Origin: CAVAVT01 sp963592185
Lineage (GTDB): Bacteria > Bacillota > Negativicutes > Selenomonadales > Selenomonadaceae
Direction: 5' to 3'
NCBI GenBank assembly: GCA_963592185.1
Contig: CAVAVT010000053.1
Coordinates: 1 to 10,287 of the forward strand
Length of the DNA stretch: 10,287 nucleotides
In this document: one piece after another, positions 1 to 5,726 of the stretch
Position numbering within the stretch: position 1 is the stretch's first letter
How the letters are laid out: each line of letters opens with the position of its first letter
Notes under the pieces: model-generated
Databases searched by the model: none
The model's input: only the letters and a program-made list of their open reading frames with translations
What the model was told of the DNA's origin: nothing
Position numbers and translations under genes: made by a program

Positions 1-1007
1 TGGCTCAGGATGCAGAAAAGTTTGCGAAGCACTGTTCCGAACTGGGAATCACAGGAATTATCGACTGTGGTAACTATGATTTCGGTGAATATCTGATGAA
101 TGACAGTGTTATGGAGGCCCTTGAAGATAAGCGGTGCGCTGTGCGTCTGACAGCTTGCGGCTATATTGGCACCAAGCAAAATATCCAGACAGCTTTTGAT
201 GAGATTAAAATGCTTAACAGCAAGTATTATTCTGACAGATTTAGATGCTTCACATTGAAGATTTTGAATGATGGTACTTTGGAGAACTTCTCTGCTGCAA
301 TGCCTAATATGCCGGATGGCATTTCTGCTGTACAGCCGACTATGGATGTTGATCTTTTGGAGAAGTGGGGTATTGAGTGTGCAAAGGCTGGCATTGACTA
401 TAATGTTCATGCTATTGGCTCTCTTACTGTACATGCTTTGTTGGAGGCTGCAGGCCGCATTCGTGCAAAGGGATACAAGGATCTTCGTATCACATGCTCT
501 CACTCTGCATATGTATTTGACGAGGATATGCCGCTCTTCAAGAAGTATGACGTCATTGCAAACTCTACAGCAAAGTGGTTCTCTGCTATGGCGGCTGAAG
601 AAAAGGAAGGGGAGAAGCAGATTTCCCAGGCTAATCCATATCCGCTGGGACGTATTAAGGATACTGGTGCGATGATTAGCTTAAGCTCTGACTATCCAAC
701 AGATCTTTACACCTTTAGACCTATGCCTAACATCGAGGTTGCATTGACTAGACAGGCTGTAGGAGAAAAGGATGCATTCATTAATGAGCCGCAGGATCGG
801 CTGAAGCTGGAGGATGTTATCGAGGCATATACTCTTAGCAATGCTTACCAGATGCGCATGGAGGACAAGTTAGGCTCTATCGAAGTTGGCAAGTATGCAG
901 ATATGGTTGTTCTTGACAGCAATCTCTTTGAGACTGATGTTTATAAGATTCATGATGTTAATGTTGTAGAGACCATCATGGATGGTGTAACTCGTTACAA
1001 GAAATAA
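1..1007 (+). CDS. YtcJ-like amidohydrolase (Amidohydro_3 family), 5'-truncated by the window edge
   Basis: The reading frame is open from the first full codon at position 3 to TAA at 1005-1007, giving 334 visible residues; the real start lies upstream. The family (metal-dependent hydrolases of the YtcJ type, usually about 500-550 aa) hydrolyses C-N bonds in amides or cyclic amides; the substrate cannot be read from sequence. Visible support, numbering the first visible codon as 1: FTLKILNDGT with Lys86, NVHAIGS with His136, TCSHSAY with His167, SSDYPTD with Asp230, all at the places the family keeps metal-centre or catalytic residues. The C-terminus has the classic amidohydrolase return to the small beta-sandwich (LGSIEVGKYADMVVLDSN). 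The N-terminal HxH metal motif is outside the window. The ATG at 96 is internal, because homologous sequence (GITGIIDCGNYDF) continues upstream of it in frame. A hairpin terminator follows. Family assignment is confident; specific activity is unknown. Confidence 0.88.
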   Translation, partial: AQDAEKFAKHCSELGITGIIDCGNYDFGEYLMNDSVMEALEDKRCAVRLTACGYIGTKQNIQTAFDEIKMLNSKYYSDRFRCFTLKILNDGTLENFSAAMPNMPDGISAVQPTMDVDLLEKWGIECAKAGIDYNVHAIGSLTVHALLEAAGRIRAKGYKDLRITCSHSAYVFDEDMPLFKKYDVIANSTAKWFSAMAAEEKEGEKQISQANPYPLGRIKDTGAMISLSSDYPTDLYTFRPMPNIEVALTRQAVGEKDAFINEPQDRLKLEDVIEAYTLSNAYQMRMEDKLGSIEVGKYADMVVLDSNLFETDVYKIHDVNVVETIMDGVTRYKK

Positions 1008-1037
1008 GCGTATATCGCAAATACTTTGGTTCCATTA

Positions 1038-1090
1038 AAAATCACCGCTGCATCGTGAGTAACATCACGGTACAGCGGTGATTTTATTTT
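1038..1090. terminator. Bidirectional intrinsic terminator between convergent amidohydrolase and YeiH genes
   Basis: A perfect 13-bp inverted repeat (AAAATCACCGCTG at 1038-1050, CAGCGGTGATTTT at 1073-1085) encloses a second short stem, CGTGA/TCACG, in the loop. A T-rich run follows on the + strand, and the A-run before the left arm gives a T-run on the - strand. It starts 30 bases after the amidohydrolase stop and ends 17 bases before the YeiH stop, so it can serve both transcripts. Confidence 0.9.
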
Positions 1091-1102
1091 TAGTATAGGA
1101 TT

Positions 1103-2134
1103 TTACCAGATGTTCATTACGTGCTGCATCAAAAGACTTACGAGAGTGATTCCAATCCAACAGCAAGCACCGATAAACAAAGGCTTTCCACCGGTCTTTA
1201 CCAGTTTCACAATATCGCTGTTCAGACCGATTGCTGCCATTGCCATAACAATGAAGAACTTGGAAAGTTCCTTCAATGGCTGGAAAACTTCAGCGTTTAC
1301 ACCGAAGGAAATGCAGATAGTAGTAAATACCGCTGCCAAAACGAAATAAAAGATAAACATTGGGAAGGCACGCTTTAGGCTGAATCGGTTTTCACCAGTA
1401 CCAGAATTGCTGCGTGCAACAATAATAGCAAGACCCAAGGTAATAGGGATGATAGCAAGTGCTCTAGTAAGCTTTACTGTTACAGCGTAATCGAGGGTTG
1501 CTGCTCCGAGGCCGTGCATACTGTCCCAGGTAGCGGCTGCTGCAGTAACGGAAGAAGTATCATTGATTGCTGTGCCGGCAAAAATGCCAAAGGCTGTTCC
1601 GGACGTACCATCAAATCCTAAAATATTTCCGAGGAGGGGGAAGAAGAGAGCTGCAAGAGCGTTGAAGAAGAATATAACGGATACGGACTGTGCGACTTCA
1701 TTGTTGTCAGCGTTTACAACGGGAGCAGCTGCTGCAATTGCTGAACCGCCGCAGATGGAAGAACCAACTCCGATAAGTGTTGCGGTATTTCCAGAAATAT
1801 GCATTGCCTTGTGGAGAATCCATGCAATGATAAGTGAAATGCTTATGGTGCTGATAATAATAGGAAGTGAGAATACACCAGTCTGAATAATTATTCCTAA
1901 ATTCATGCCAAAGCCCAAGAGAACAACAGCTGTCTGCAGAATGATTTTTGAGGTCCAGTTAATACCTGCAGCGGCAGAGCCTTTGTCCTTCCAAAATGTT
2001 GTTATGAGCATTCCAGCCAGTATTGCTATAATTGCACCGCCCACAACGGGGAACTGCTTACCAAGAAGCCAGGCAGGAACAGCTATAATGAAGCACGTCA
2101 GTATGCCGACTCCCTTGGAGTTTAAAAATTGCAT
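1103..2134 (-). CDS. YeiH/UPF0324 family membrane transporter (putative sulfate exporter family)
   Basis: A 343-residue, very hydrophobic protein with about ten predicted membrane helices, the usual size for the YeiH/UPF0324 family (Pfam Cons_hypoth698). The family is annotated as putative sulfate exporters, but the substrate is not firmly established for most members. The hallmark segment GVGSSICGGSAIAAAAPV is at residues 122-139 and a second conserved stretch, FAGTAINDTSSVTAAA, at 185-200. The ATG at 2134 follows a good ribosome binding site (AGAGAGG, about 7 bases upstream on the - strand). The gene stands alone: it converges with the amidohydrolase and is separated from the upstream phosphoribosyltransferase gene by that gene's terminator. 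Its promoter region has an extended -10 element overlapped by a direct repeat, suggesting a dedicated regulator. No LysR-type gene, often seen beside yeiH, is present here. Family confident, cargo uncertain. Confidence 0.9.
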   Translation of the reverse strand: MQFLNSKGVGILTCFIIAVPAWLLGKQFPVVGGAIIAILAGMLITTFWKDKGSAAAGINWTSKIILQTAVVLLGFGMNLGIIIQTGVFSLPIIISTISISLIIAWILHKAMHISGNTATLIGVGSSICGGSAIAAAAPVVNADNNEVAQSVSVIFFFNALAALFFPLLGNILGFDGTSGTAFGIFAGTAINDTSSVTAAAATWDSMHGLGAATLDYAVTVKLTRALAIIPITLGLAIIVARSNSGTGENRFSLKRAFPMFIFYFVLAAVFTTICISFGVNAEVFQPLKELSKFFIVMAMAAIGLNSDIVKLVKTGGKPLFIGACCWIGITLVSLLMQHVMNIW

Positions 2135-2163
2135 ATAAATTACCTCTCTTTATGTAAATTTTC

Positions 2164-2191
2164 TAATACCGTATAAGATTATAACACCGTA
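2164..2191 (-). repeat. Direct repeat overlapping the YeiH promoter (candidate operator)
   Basis: Two 10-base copies, TAATACCGTA (2164-2173) and TAACACCGTA (2182-2191), differ at one base and repeat with an 18-bp period. They flank and partly overlap the -10 box and the predicted transcription start. The position suits a repressor or a dimer-of-dimers regulator. The regulator is not in the window. Confidence 0.5.
2178..2186 (-). promoter_or_regulatory. Extended -10 promoter of the YeiH-family gene
   Basis: Read on the - strand this is TGTTATAAT, a consensus TATAAT with an extended -10 TG motif. No good -35 is seen at 16-18 bases (T-rich TTTATT at best), as is common for extended -10 promoters. 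It lies about 44 bases upstream of the ATG, giving a leader of roughly 35-40 bases that includes the ribosome binding site. Confidence 0.6.
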
Positions 2192-2214
2192 AATCTGTAA
2201 AATAAAATACTATT

Positions 2215-2260
2215 AAAATTAAAAGCAGCTCTGATAGGCTGTAGTGCCAGTCAGAGCTGC
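2215..2260 (-). terminator. Intrinsic terminator of the phosphoribosyltransferase gene
   Basis: A perfect 10-bp inverted repeat (GCAGCTCTGA at 2225-2234, TCAGAGCTGC at 2251-2260) begins 11 bases beyond the stop codon on the - strand. It is followed on that strand by a TTTTAATTTT tract. The loop may form an extra GGC/GCC stem. It insulates the YeiH gene from read-through. Confidence 0.88.
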
Positions 2261-2270
2261 CAATTAATTC

Positions 2271-2822
2271 TTATTCTGCATCAAAAAGTGGAAGATGTTC
2301 AAGGTAGATAATGTCATCACGCTGGTCAGCATCGCCCTCAGCCAGTACACATGCCTGTGCAGCAACTGTACCGCCAGCCTTTTCTGTAAGCTCGTTCAGA
2401 GCCTTTATGGAGCCGCCGGTGCTTATTACGTCATCAAGCAGCAGGACTTTTCTGCCCTTGATTCTCTCAACGTCAACACCGTCCAGGCAGAGCTTCTGAG
2501 TACCCTTTGTGGTAATGGAAACATCATTAACCCAGATGGCGTTTTCCATATAGCCCTTTACGGATTTACGGGCAACCACGTAGCGAGAAAATCCAAGCTC
2601 CTTTGAAAGCTCTGCAGCCAAGGGAATACCCTTTGTTTCTGCTGTGAGAATTACTTCAATATCGGAAGGAATCTTTTTTGCCAAAGCCTTTGCACATGCA
2701 CTGGTAAGCTCAATATCTCCAAGCATGATGAAGCCAGCAATGGCCAGCTTGTCACTTATGTTGAGAACAGGGAGGGAACGTTTGCATCCAGCAACGGTCA
2801 GCTCATAATATCTATTAGCCAT
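2271..2822 (-). CDS. Apt-like phosphoribosyltransferase
   Basis: A 183-residue type I phosphoribosyltransferase. The PRPP-binding loop VLLLDDVISTGGS is at residues 126-138 (two adjacent acids, then the TGGS phosphate loop). The pyrophosphate-loop region VILTAETKGIPLA at 57-69 and RKSVKGYM at 85-92 resemble adenine/xanthine phosphoribosyltransferases. Such enzymes join PRPP to a purine base in cytoplasmic salvage. The N-terminus (YYELTVAGCKRSLPVLN, DKLAIAGFIMLGDIEL) differs from classical Apt, and this subgroup is usually auto-annotated as adenine phosphoribosyltransferase; I would not assign the base. The start at 2822 is preceded by AGAGGTG about 6 bases upstream. It is monocistronic, with its own promoter and terminator, and is divergent from the chemoreceptor gene. 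No other purine gene is nearby. Confidence 0.85.
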   Translation of the reverse strand: MANRYYELTVAGCKRSLPVLNISDKLAIAGFIMLGDIELTSACAKALAKKIPSDIEVILTAETKGIPLAAELSKELGFSRYVVARKSVKGYMENAIWVNDVSITTKGTQKLCLDGVDVERIKGRKVLLLDDVISTGGSIKALNELTEKAGGTVAAQACVLAEGDADQRDDIIYLEHLPLFDAE

Positions 2823-2850
2823 AACACACCTCTTTAAGATTAATATAATT

Positions 2851-2879
2851 ATTATAACGCCATTATTCCAGTTTTTCCA
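2851..2879 (-). promoter_or_regulatory. Sigma-A-like promoter of the phosphoribosyltransferase gene
   Basis: On the - strand, TGGAAA (2874-2879; 4 of 6 matches to TTGACA) lies 17 bases upstream of a consensus TATAAT (2851-2856). The predicted start leaves a leader of about 20-25 bases, just enough for the ribosome binding site. No attenuator or riboswitch fits in so short a leader. Confidence 0.6.
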
Positions 2880-2919
2880 TTATGGGTTCATAAAAGAGAT
2901 AAATTTTTTAAATTTTCGT

Positions 2920-2937
2920 AAATAAAGAACTTTATTT
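2920..2937. repeat. AT-rich inverted repeat between divergent phosphoribosyltransferase and chemoreceptor genes
   Basis: AAATAAAG and CTTTATTT form perfect 8-base arms around a central AA. It lies between two divergent promoters, where no terminator is needed, so it could be an operator. In DNA this AT-rich a chance palindrome is also plausible. Confidence 0.35.
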
Positions 2938-2946
2938 TTAGCTTTT

Positions 2947-2981
2947 TTTACAAAAATTTTTAAAGGATTTATACATATAAT
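2947..2981 (+). promoter_or_regulatory. Probable promoter region of the chemoreceptor gene
   Basis: TTTACA (2947-2952) lies 17 bases before TATACA (2970-2975), and a consensus TATAAT is at 2976-2981, 23 bases from the same -35. Which -10 is used cannot be decided by eye. I see no sigma-28 (flagellar) consensus. The leader would be about 60-70 bases. The surrounding 2823-3035 region is very AT-rich and holds nothing else I can name apart from the inverted repeat and the divergent promoter. Confidence 0.4.
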
Positions 2982-3035
2982 ATAGAAATAAAAAACGGTG
3001 TAACGCTTTTTTATTGGGAAATTGAGATAGGGATT

Positions 3036-3041
3036 AGGAGG
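3036..3041 (+). promoter_or_regulatory. Ribosome binding site fixing the chemoreceptor start
   Basis: AGGAGG ends directly against the ATG at 3042, leaving no spacer, whereas the in-frame ATG at 3048 is 6 bases downstream, the normal distance. The start is therefore 3048 and not 3042. Confidence 0.8.
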
Positions 3042-3047
3042 ATGTTT

Positions 3048-5036
3048 ATGGGAATTAAACAGCGTTTTTATCTAATGATTGGTATTGTGGCCTTGCTTAT
3101 GGCAATTATTTCAGGCACCGGCTACAATATGGCACAGTCTATTCTTTCTGACAGTGTTAAGAGCCAGCTGACAGCCATTGTTCAGGAACAGGGAAGCACA
3201 CTGGATACCTGGATAGAAAGCAAGGCTGCTCTGCTGGATGCTTCTGGAAATGCACTTTCAAAAAGACCGGCGGCAGAATCAACCACAGCAGCCTCCATAC
3301 CTTACTTAGGCACTATAGCAGGGGATAAGGAAATCATGGATGTCACAAACGGACTGGAAAGCGGAGCAGCATTTAGCTGGGTTGATGGCGACCTTTCCGG
3401 TGATAATTTCGATCCCCGAACCCGTGACTGGTATAAGGACGTAAAGGCTGCAAAAGCCCCTATGTTCACTGAGGCTTACATTACCCATGGCGGAAGCTCA
3501 GACGGCAAAGTTGTAATCTCCTATGCTGTCCCTCTGAAGACACCTGAGGGTGCATTCGCAGGTGCTCTTTGTGAAGATATAACTCTGGATGTTCTTGATG
3601 AAGTTGTTAAAAAAATACATTACGAGGACCAGGGGTCAGGTATCATTATTGACAAAAAGGGCAATATCATTGCTACATCCGGTAAGGAAGAGCTCATGAG
3701 CAATGCAGCTGATTCCAAGGATTTTGGTTCTCATTACAAAGATATGCTTTCACAGCCTGTTGGATATTTTGATGTGAATTACAATGGTGCTGAGTCTGTA
3801 TTTGCATATACAACTCTTACCCGTCCGGGCTGGATTGTAGGTATCTTTGTTCCTAAGGATTATGTTTTCGCAGCCCTTACAAAAATGAAGATGGTATATG
3901 GGATTATTTTCGTTGTAGGTCTTTTGCTGATTGGTATTGGCGGCACTATGTTTGCAAACCGTATAACAAATGTGGTTATAAAGCTGAAGGGCCATGCTGC
4001 AGAACTTTCCCATGGAAATCTTGCTGTGGAAAATCTGCCTGTAACCTCCAATGATGAATTTGGTGCACTGACAGAGTCCTTCAATACCATGAAGGAACAT
4101 CTCCATGGTCTTATCCGTCAGATGAGTACAGTTGCCGAGCAGGTGGCTGCTGCATCTGAAGAACTTACAGCCAGTGCGTATCAGTCCTCTGAGGCTTCAA
4201 CTCATGTGGCAGATACCATAACTAAGATTGCTGAAGGAATGCAGGATCAGAACAACAGCATAGATGAGGCAAAGAAGGAAGTCGATACAGTATTCTCTGA
4301 AATGCAGTCCATGGCGGAAAATACCAGACAGATTGCTGAAACGGCTAATGAAACAGCTGACTCCGCAAAGACTGGTGAGGAACTCATGAACGATGCCATG
4401 AGAAAAATGGAGAATATTGAAAATAGCGTCATGACCTTTGCTGATACAGTTCGTGTTCTTGATAACAACTCTAAGGAAATCGGAGCTATTGTTGATACCA
4501 TAGTTGCGATTGCAGACCAGACGAACCTCCTTGCATTGAATGCAGCTATTGAGGCAGCACGTGCAGGAGATGCAGGCAAGGGCTTCGCTGTTGTAGCTGA
4601 AGAAGTCCGCAAGCTGGCAGCTGAGTCTCAGTCCTCTGCAGAGCAGATTAAGGAAAAGATTTCCTCCATTCAGACTGATACCGAGCGAGCTGTTGGTGCT
4701 ATGCGTGAGGGTACTTCTGGAGTTCAGGAAGGAACAAAGGCAATCAACGATGTTGGCAGACAGTTCCAGATTATTATGAAGAATGTTGCTGACATTAAGC
4801 AGAAGATTGATACCTTCCATGCAGCATCTGACAGGATTACCGATGGCGCTGGCAGCATTGTTGGTGCTGTTGATTCCATTGATGAGGTCAGCAGAGATAC
4901 AGCAGCTCATACAGAGACTATTTCTGCAGCAGCTGAGGAGCAGTCAGCATCTTCCTCAGAAATTGCTACAGCATCTGATTCTCTGGCAAAAATGGCTTCT
5001 GAGCTTCAGGCTGCAACAGGTAAGTTCAAGCTTTAA
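3048..5036 (+). CDS. Methyl-accepting chemotaxis protein with dCache-type sensor domain
   Basis: A 662-residue transmembrane chemoreceptor that signals through CheW/CheA to the flagellar motor. In order: membrane helix 1 at about residues 7-27; extracytoplasmic dCache-like sensor about 30-278; membrane helix 2 about 283-303; HAMP about 304-357; then a long coiled-coil signalling domain to the end. The conserved hairpin tip is at about 485-523 (IADQTNLLALNAAIEAARAG, then GKGFAVVAEEVRKLA). The sensor has RDWY with Arg126, Trp128, Tyr129, plus Asp177 in CEDITL. These resemble the amino-acid-binding motif of dCache_1 receptors, but Phe121 stands where I recall Tyr. This suggests an amino acid or related ligand, without naming one. 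Glu/Gln/Ala-rich methylation helices flank the tip. It is a single gene with its own terminator; no che or flagellar genes are nearby, so it is an orphan receptor locus. Confidence 0.95.
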   Translation: MGIKQRFYLMIGIVALLMAIISGTGYNMAQSILSDSVKSQLTAIVQEQGSTLDTWIESKAALLDASGNALSKRPAAESTTAASIPYLGTIAGDKEIMDVTNGLESGAAFSWVDGDLSGDNFDPRTRDWYKDVKAAKAPMFTEAYITHGGSSDGKVVISYAVPLKTPEGAFAGALCEDITLDVLDEVVKKIHYEDQGSGIIIDKKGNIIATSGKEELMSNAADSKDFGSHYKDMLSQPVGYFDVNYNGAESVFAYTTLTRPGWIVGIFVPKDYVFAALTKMKMVYGIIFVVGLLLIGIGGTMFANRITNVVIKLKGHAAELSHGNLAVENLPVTSNDEFGALTESFNTMKEHLHGLIRQMSTVAEQVAAASEELTASAYQSSEASTHVADTITKIAEGMQDQNNSIDEAKKEVDTVFSEMQSMAENTRQIAETANETADSAKTGEELMNDAMRKMENIENSVMTFADTVRVLDNNSKEIGAIVDTIVAIADQTNLLALNAAIEAARAGDAGKGFAVVAEEVRKLAAESQSSAEQIKEKISSIQTDTERAVGAMREGTSGVQEGTKAINDVGRQFQIIMKNVADIKQKIDTFHAASDRITDGAGSIVGAVDSIDEVSRDTAAHTETISAAAEEQSASSSEIATASDSLAKMASELQAATGKFKL

Positions 5037-5057
5037 TATTATCGGCTATATGAAGAG

Positions 5058-5084
5058 TCCCCATGACTATGTCATGGGGATTTT
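5058..5084 (+). terminator. Intrinsic terminator of the chemoreceptor gene
   Basis: A perfect 10-bp stem (TCCCCATGAC at 5058-5067, GTCATGGGGA at 5071-5080) with a 3-base loop is followed by TTTTCTC. It starts 21 bases past the receptor stop and ends one base before the stop codon of the convergent ECF gene. On the - strand the hairpin is followed only by a poor T-tract (CTCTTCAT), so it may stop that transcript less well. Confidence 0.88.
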
Positions 5085-5085
5085 C

Positions 5086-5595
5086 TCATCCAGCTATATT
5101 TTTGGGAAGAACCCTGTATACTACGAAGGCTATTACACTGTTGACCAGGCCTTCAAGCAAAAGTCCGGGGGTGGAGGCAAGCCCGGCTTCTATGCTGTCA
5201 AAAAGAGCCATGCCAAATACCGTATATCCTGCAGCCATGGCAAGGGAACCAAGAGTCATACCCAGGATAATTTTTACTGTGGTTTTTCCTTTTTTAGCAC
5301 ATATGTGAAGCGCTTCAGCCATGATGAATTTTATCAGCAGTGTTGGAACAATCCATACCGGAAAGCCGGAGAGAAGATCTGCAAAGGCTGAACCGATGCA
5401 GGCGGCGAAGAGAGCCTCACGCTGAGGGCATATCAGTATAAAAATGAAGATTACAGCATCTCCAAGATGTGCATATCCAAGAGGGATTGGAATATGGATT
5501 GCAAAGGTTGCTGCAAATACCAGTGCGGTCATTATTGCTGTACGGCACAGAGAAGTGGTGTTAAATCCGTGATGTTCTGTTTCATTGAGTGTCAT
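5086..5595 (-). CDS. ECF transporter S component (PF07155-like, vitamin-type substrate binding)
   Basis: A 169-residue membrane protein with about six hydrophobic segments, the normal size for the substrate-binding S component of energy-coupling factor vitamin transporters. These load the vitamin and dock on a shared EcfT/EcfA module; no such module is in the window, so it would use one encoded elsewhere (group II). Family support: IPIPLGYAHLGDAVIF (residues 35-50), GSAFADLLSGFPVW (68-81), PTLLIKF (84-90), all typical of the ECF-ribofla_trS/DUF1393 group, which covers several vitamins. The start at 5595 has AGGAG about 9 bases upstream. It is divergent from a MocR regulator, an arrangement known for vitamin B6-related genes, so a pyridoxine-type substrate is a reasonable but unproven guess. 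It converges with the chemoreceptor gene, with only the receptor terminator between them. Confidence 0.85.
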   Translation of the reverse strand: MTLNETEHHGFNTTSLCRTAIMTALVFAATFAIHIPIPLGYAHLGDAVIFIFILICPQREALFAACIGSAFADLLSGFPVWIVPTLLIKFIMAEALHICAKKGKTTVKIILGMTLGSLAMAAGYTVFGMALFDSIEAGLASTPGLLLEGLVNSVIAFVVYRVLPKNIAG

Positions 5596-5624
5596 AATAT
5601 CAGCTCCTAAAAAGTTATATATCG

Positions 5625-5661
5625 ATTGCTATGATTGCCATTCGATGTAGACTAGTGTAGA
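5625..5661. repeat. Direct repeats in the MocR/ECF intergenic region (candidate regulator sites)
   Basis: Two short tandem direct-repeat pairs lie side by side. ATTGCTAT (5625-5632) and ATTGCCAT (5634-5641) repeat with a 9-bp period and one mismatch. TGTAGA (5646-5651) and TGTAGA (5656-5661) repeat with a 10-bp period. They overlap the predicted MocR -35 and -10 boxes. MocR regulators often bind direct repeats in divergent promoter regions, so this is the natural place for autoregulation and control of the ECF gene. Confidence 0.45.
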
Positions 5662-5663
5662 AT
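5635..5663 (+). promoter_or_regulatory. Sigma-A-like promoter of the MocR regulator gene
   Basis: TTGCCA (5635-5640, one mismatch to TTGACA) and TAGAAT (5658-5663, one mismatch to TATAAT) are separated by 17 bases. The predicted start near 5670 gives a leader of about 55 bases. A small inverted repeat, GCATT/AATGC (5671-5685), sits at the start site. For the divergent ECF gene only weak boxes are seen on the - strand (TTGAGC, 17 bases, TTTATT). Confidence 0.55.
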
Positions 5664-5716
5664 AAATTTGGCATTAGTAAAATGCTCAAAAAATGATTTT
5701 GTTTTATGCCAGAATC

Positions 5717-5720
5717 GAGG
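5717..5720 (+). promoter_or_regulatory. Ribosome binding site fixing the MocR start
   Basis: GAGG lies 6 bases before the ATG at 5727. The longer candidate ATG at 5706 has only AT-rich sequence upstream and no ribosome binding site. Family members typically begin MLTY followed by the LYEYLY segment, agreeing with 5727. Confidence 0.75.
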
Positions 5721-5726
5721 CTTTAC

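Noticed and set aside
2823..3035. Flagellar sigma-28 promoter before the chemoreceptor
   Set aside because: No TAAA with a GCCGATAA-like box at the right spacing is present; sigma-A-like boxes are the better match.
3042..3047. ATG at 3042 as start of the chemoreceptor
   Set aside because: It abuts the AGGAGG with no spacing; the ATG at 3048 is ideally placed.
4197..4910. 237-codon open frame on the - strand within the chemoreceptor gene
   Set aside because: It lies fully antisense to the conserved signalling domain, has no ribosome binding site or recognisable domain, and its Cys/Ser/Asn-rich composition is typical of a reverse-frame shadow.
4783..5391. 202-codon + strand frame running from the chemoreceptor end across the ECF gene
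   Set aside because: It is an out-of-frame shadow of the receptor C-terminus, passes through the terminator hairpin and lies antisense to the ECF S component; it has no start signal or domain.
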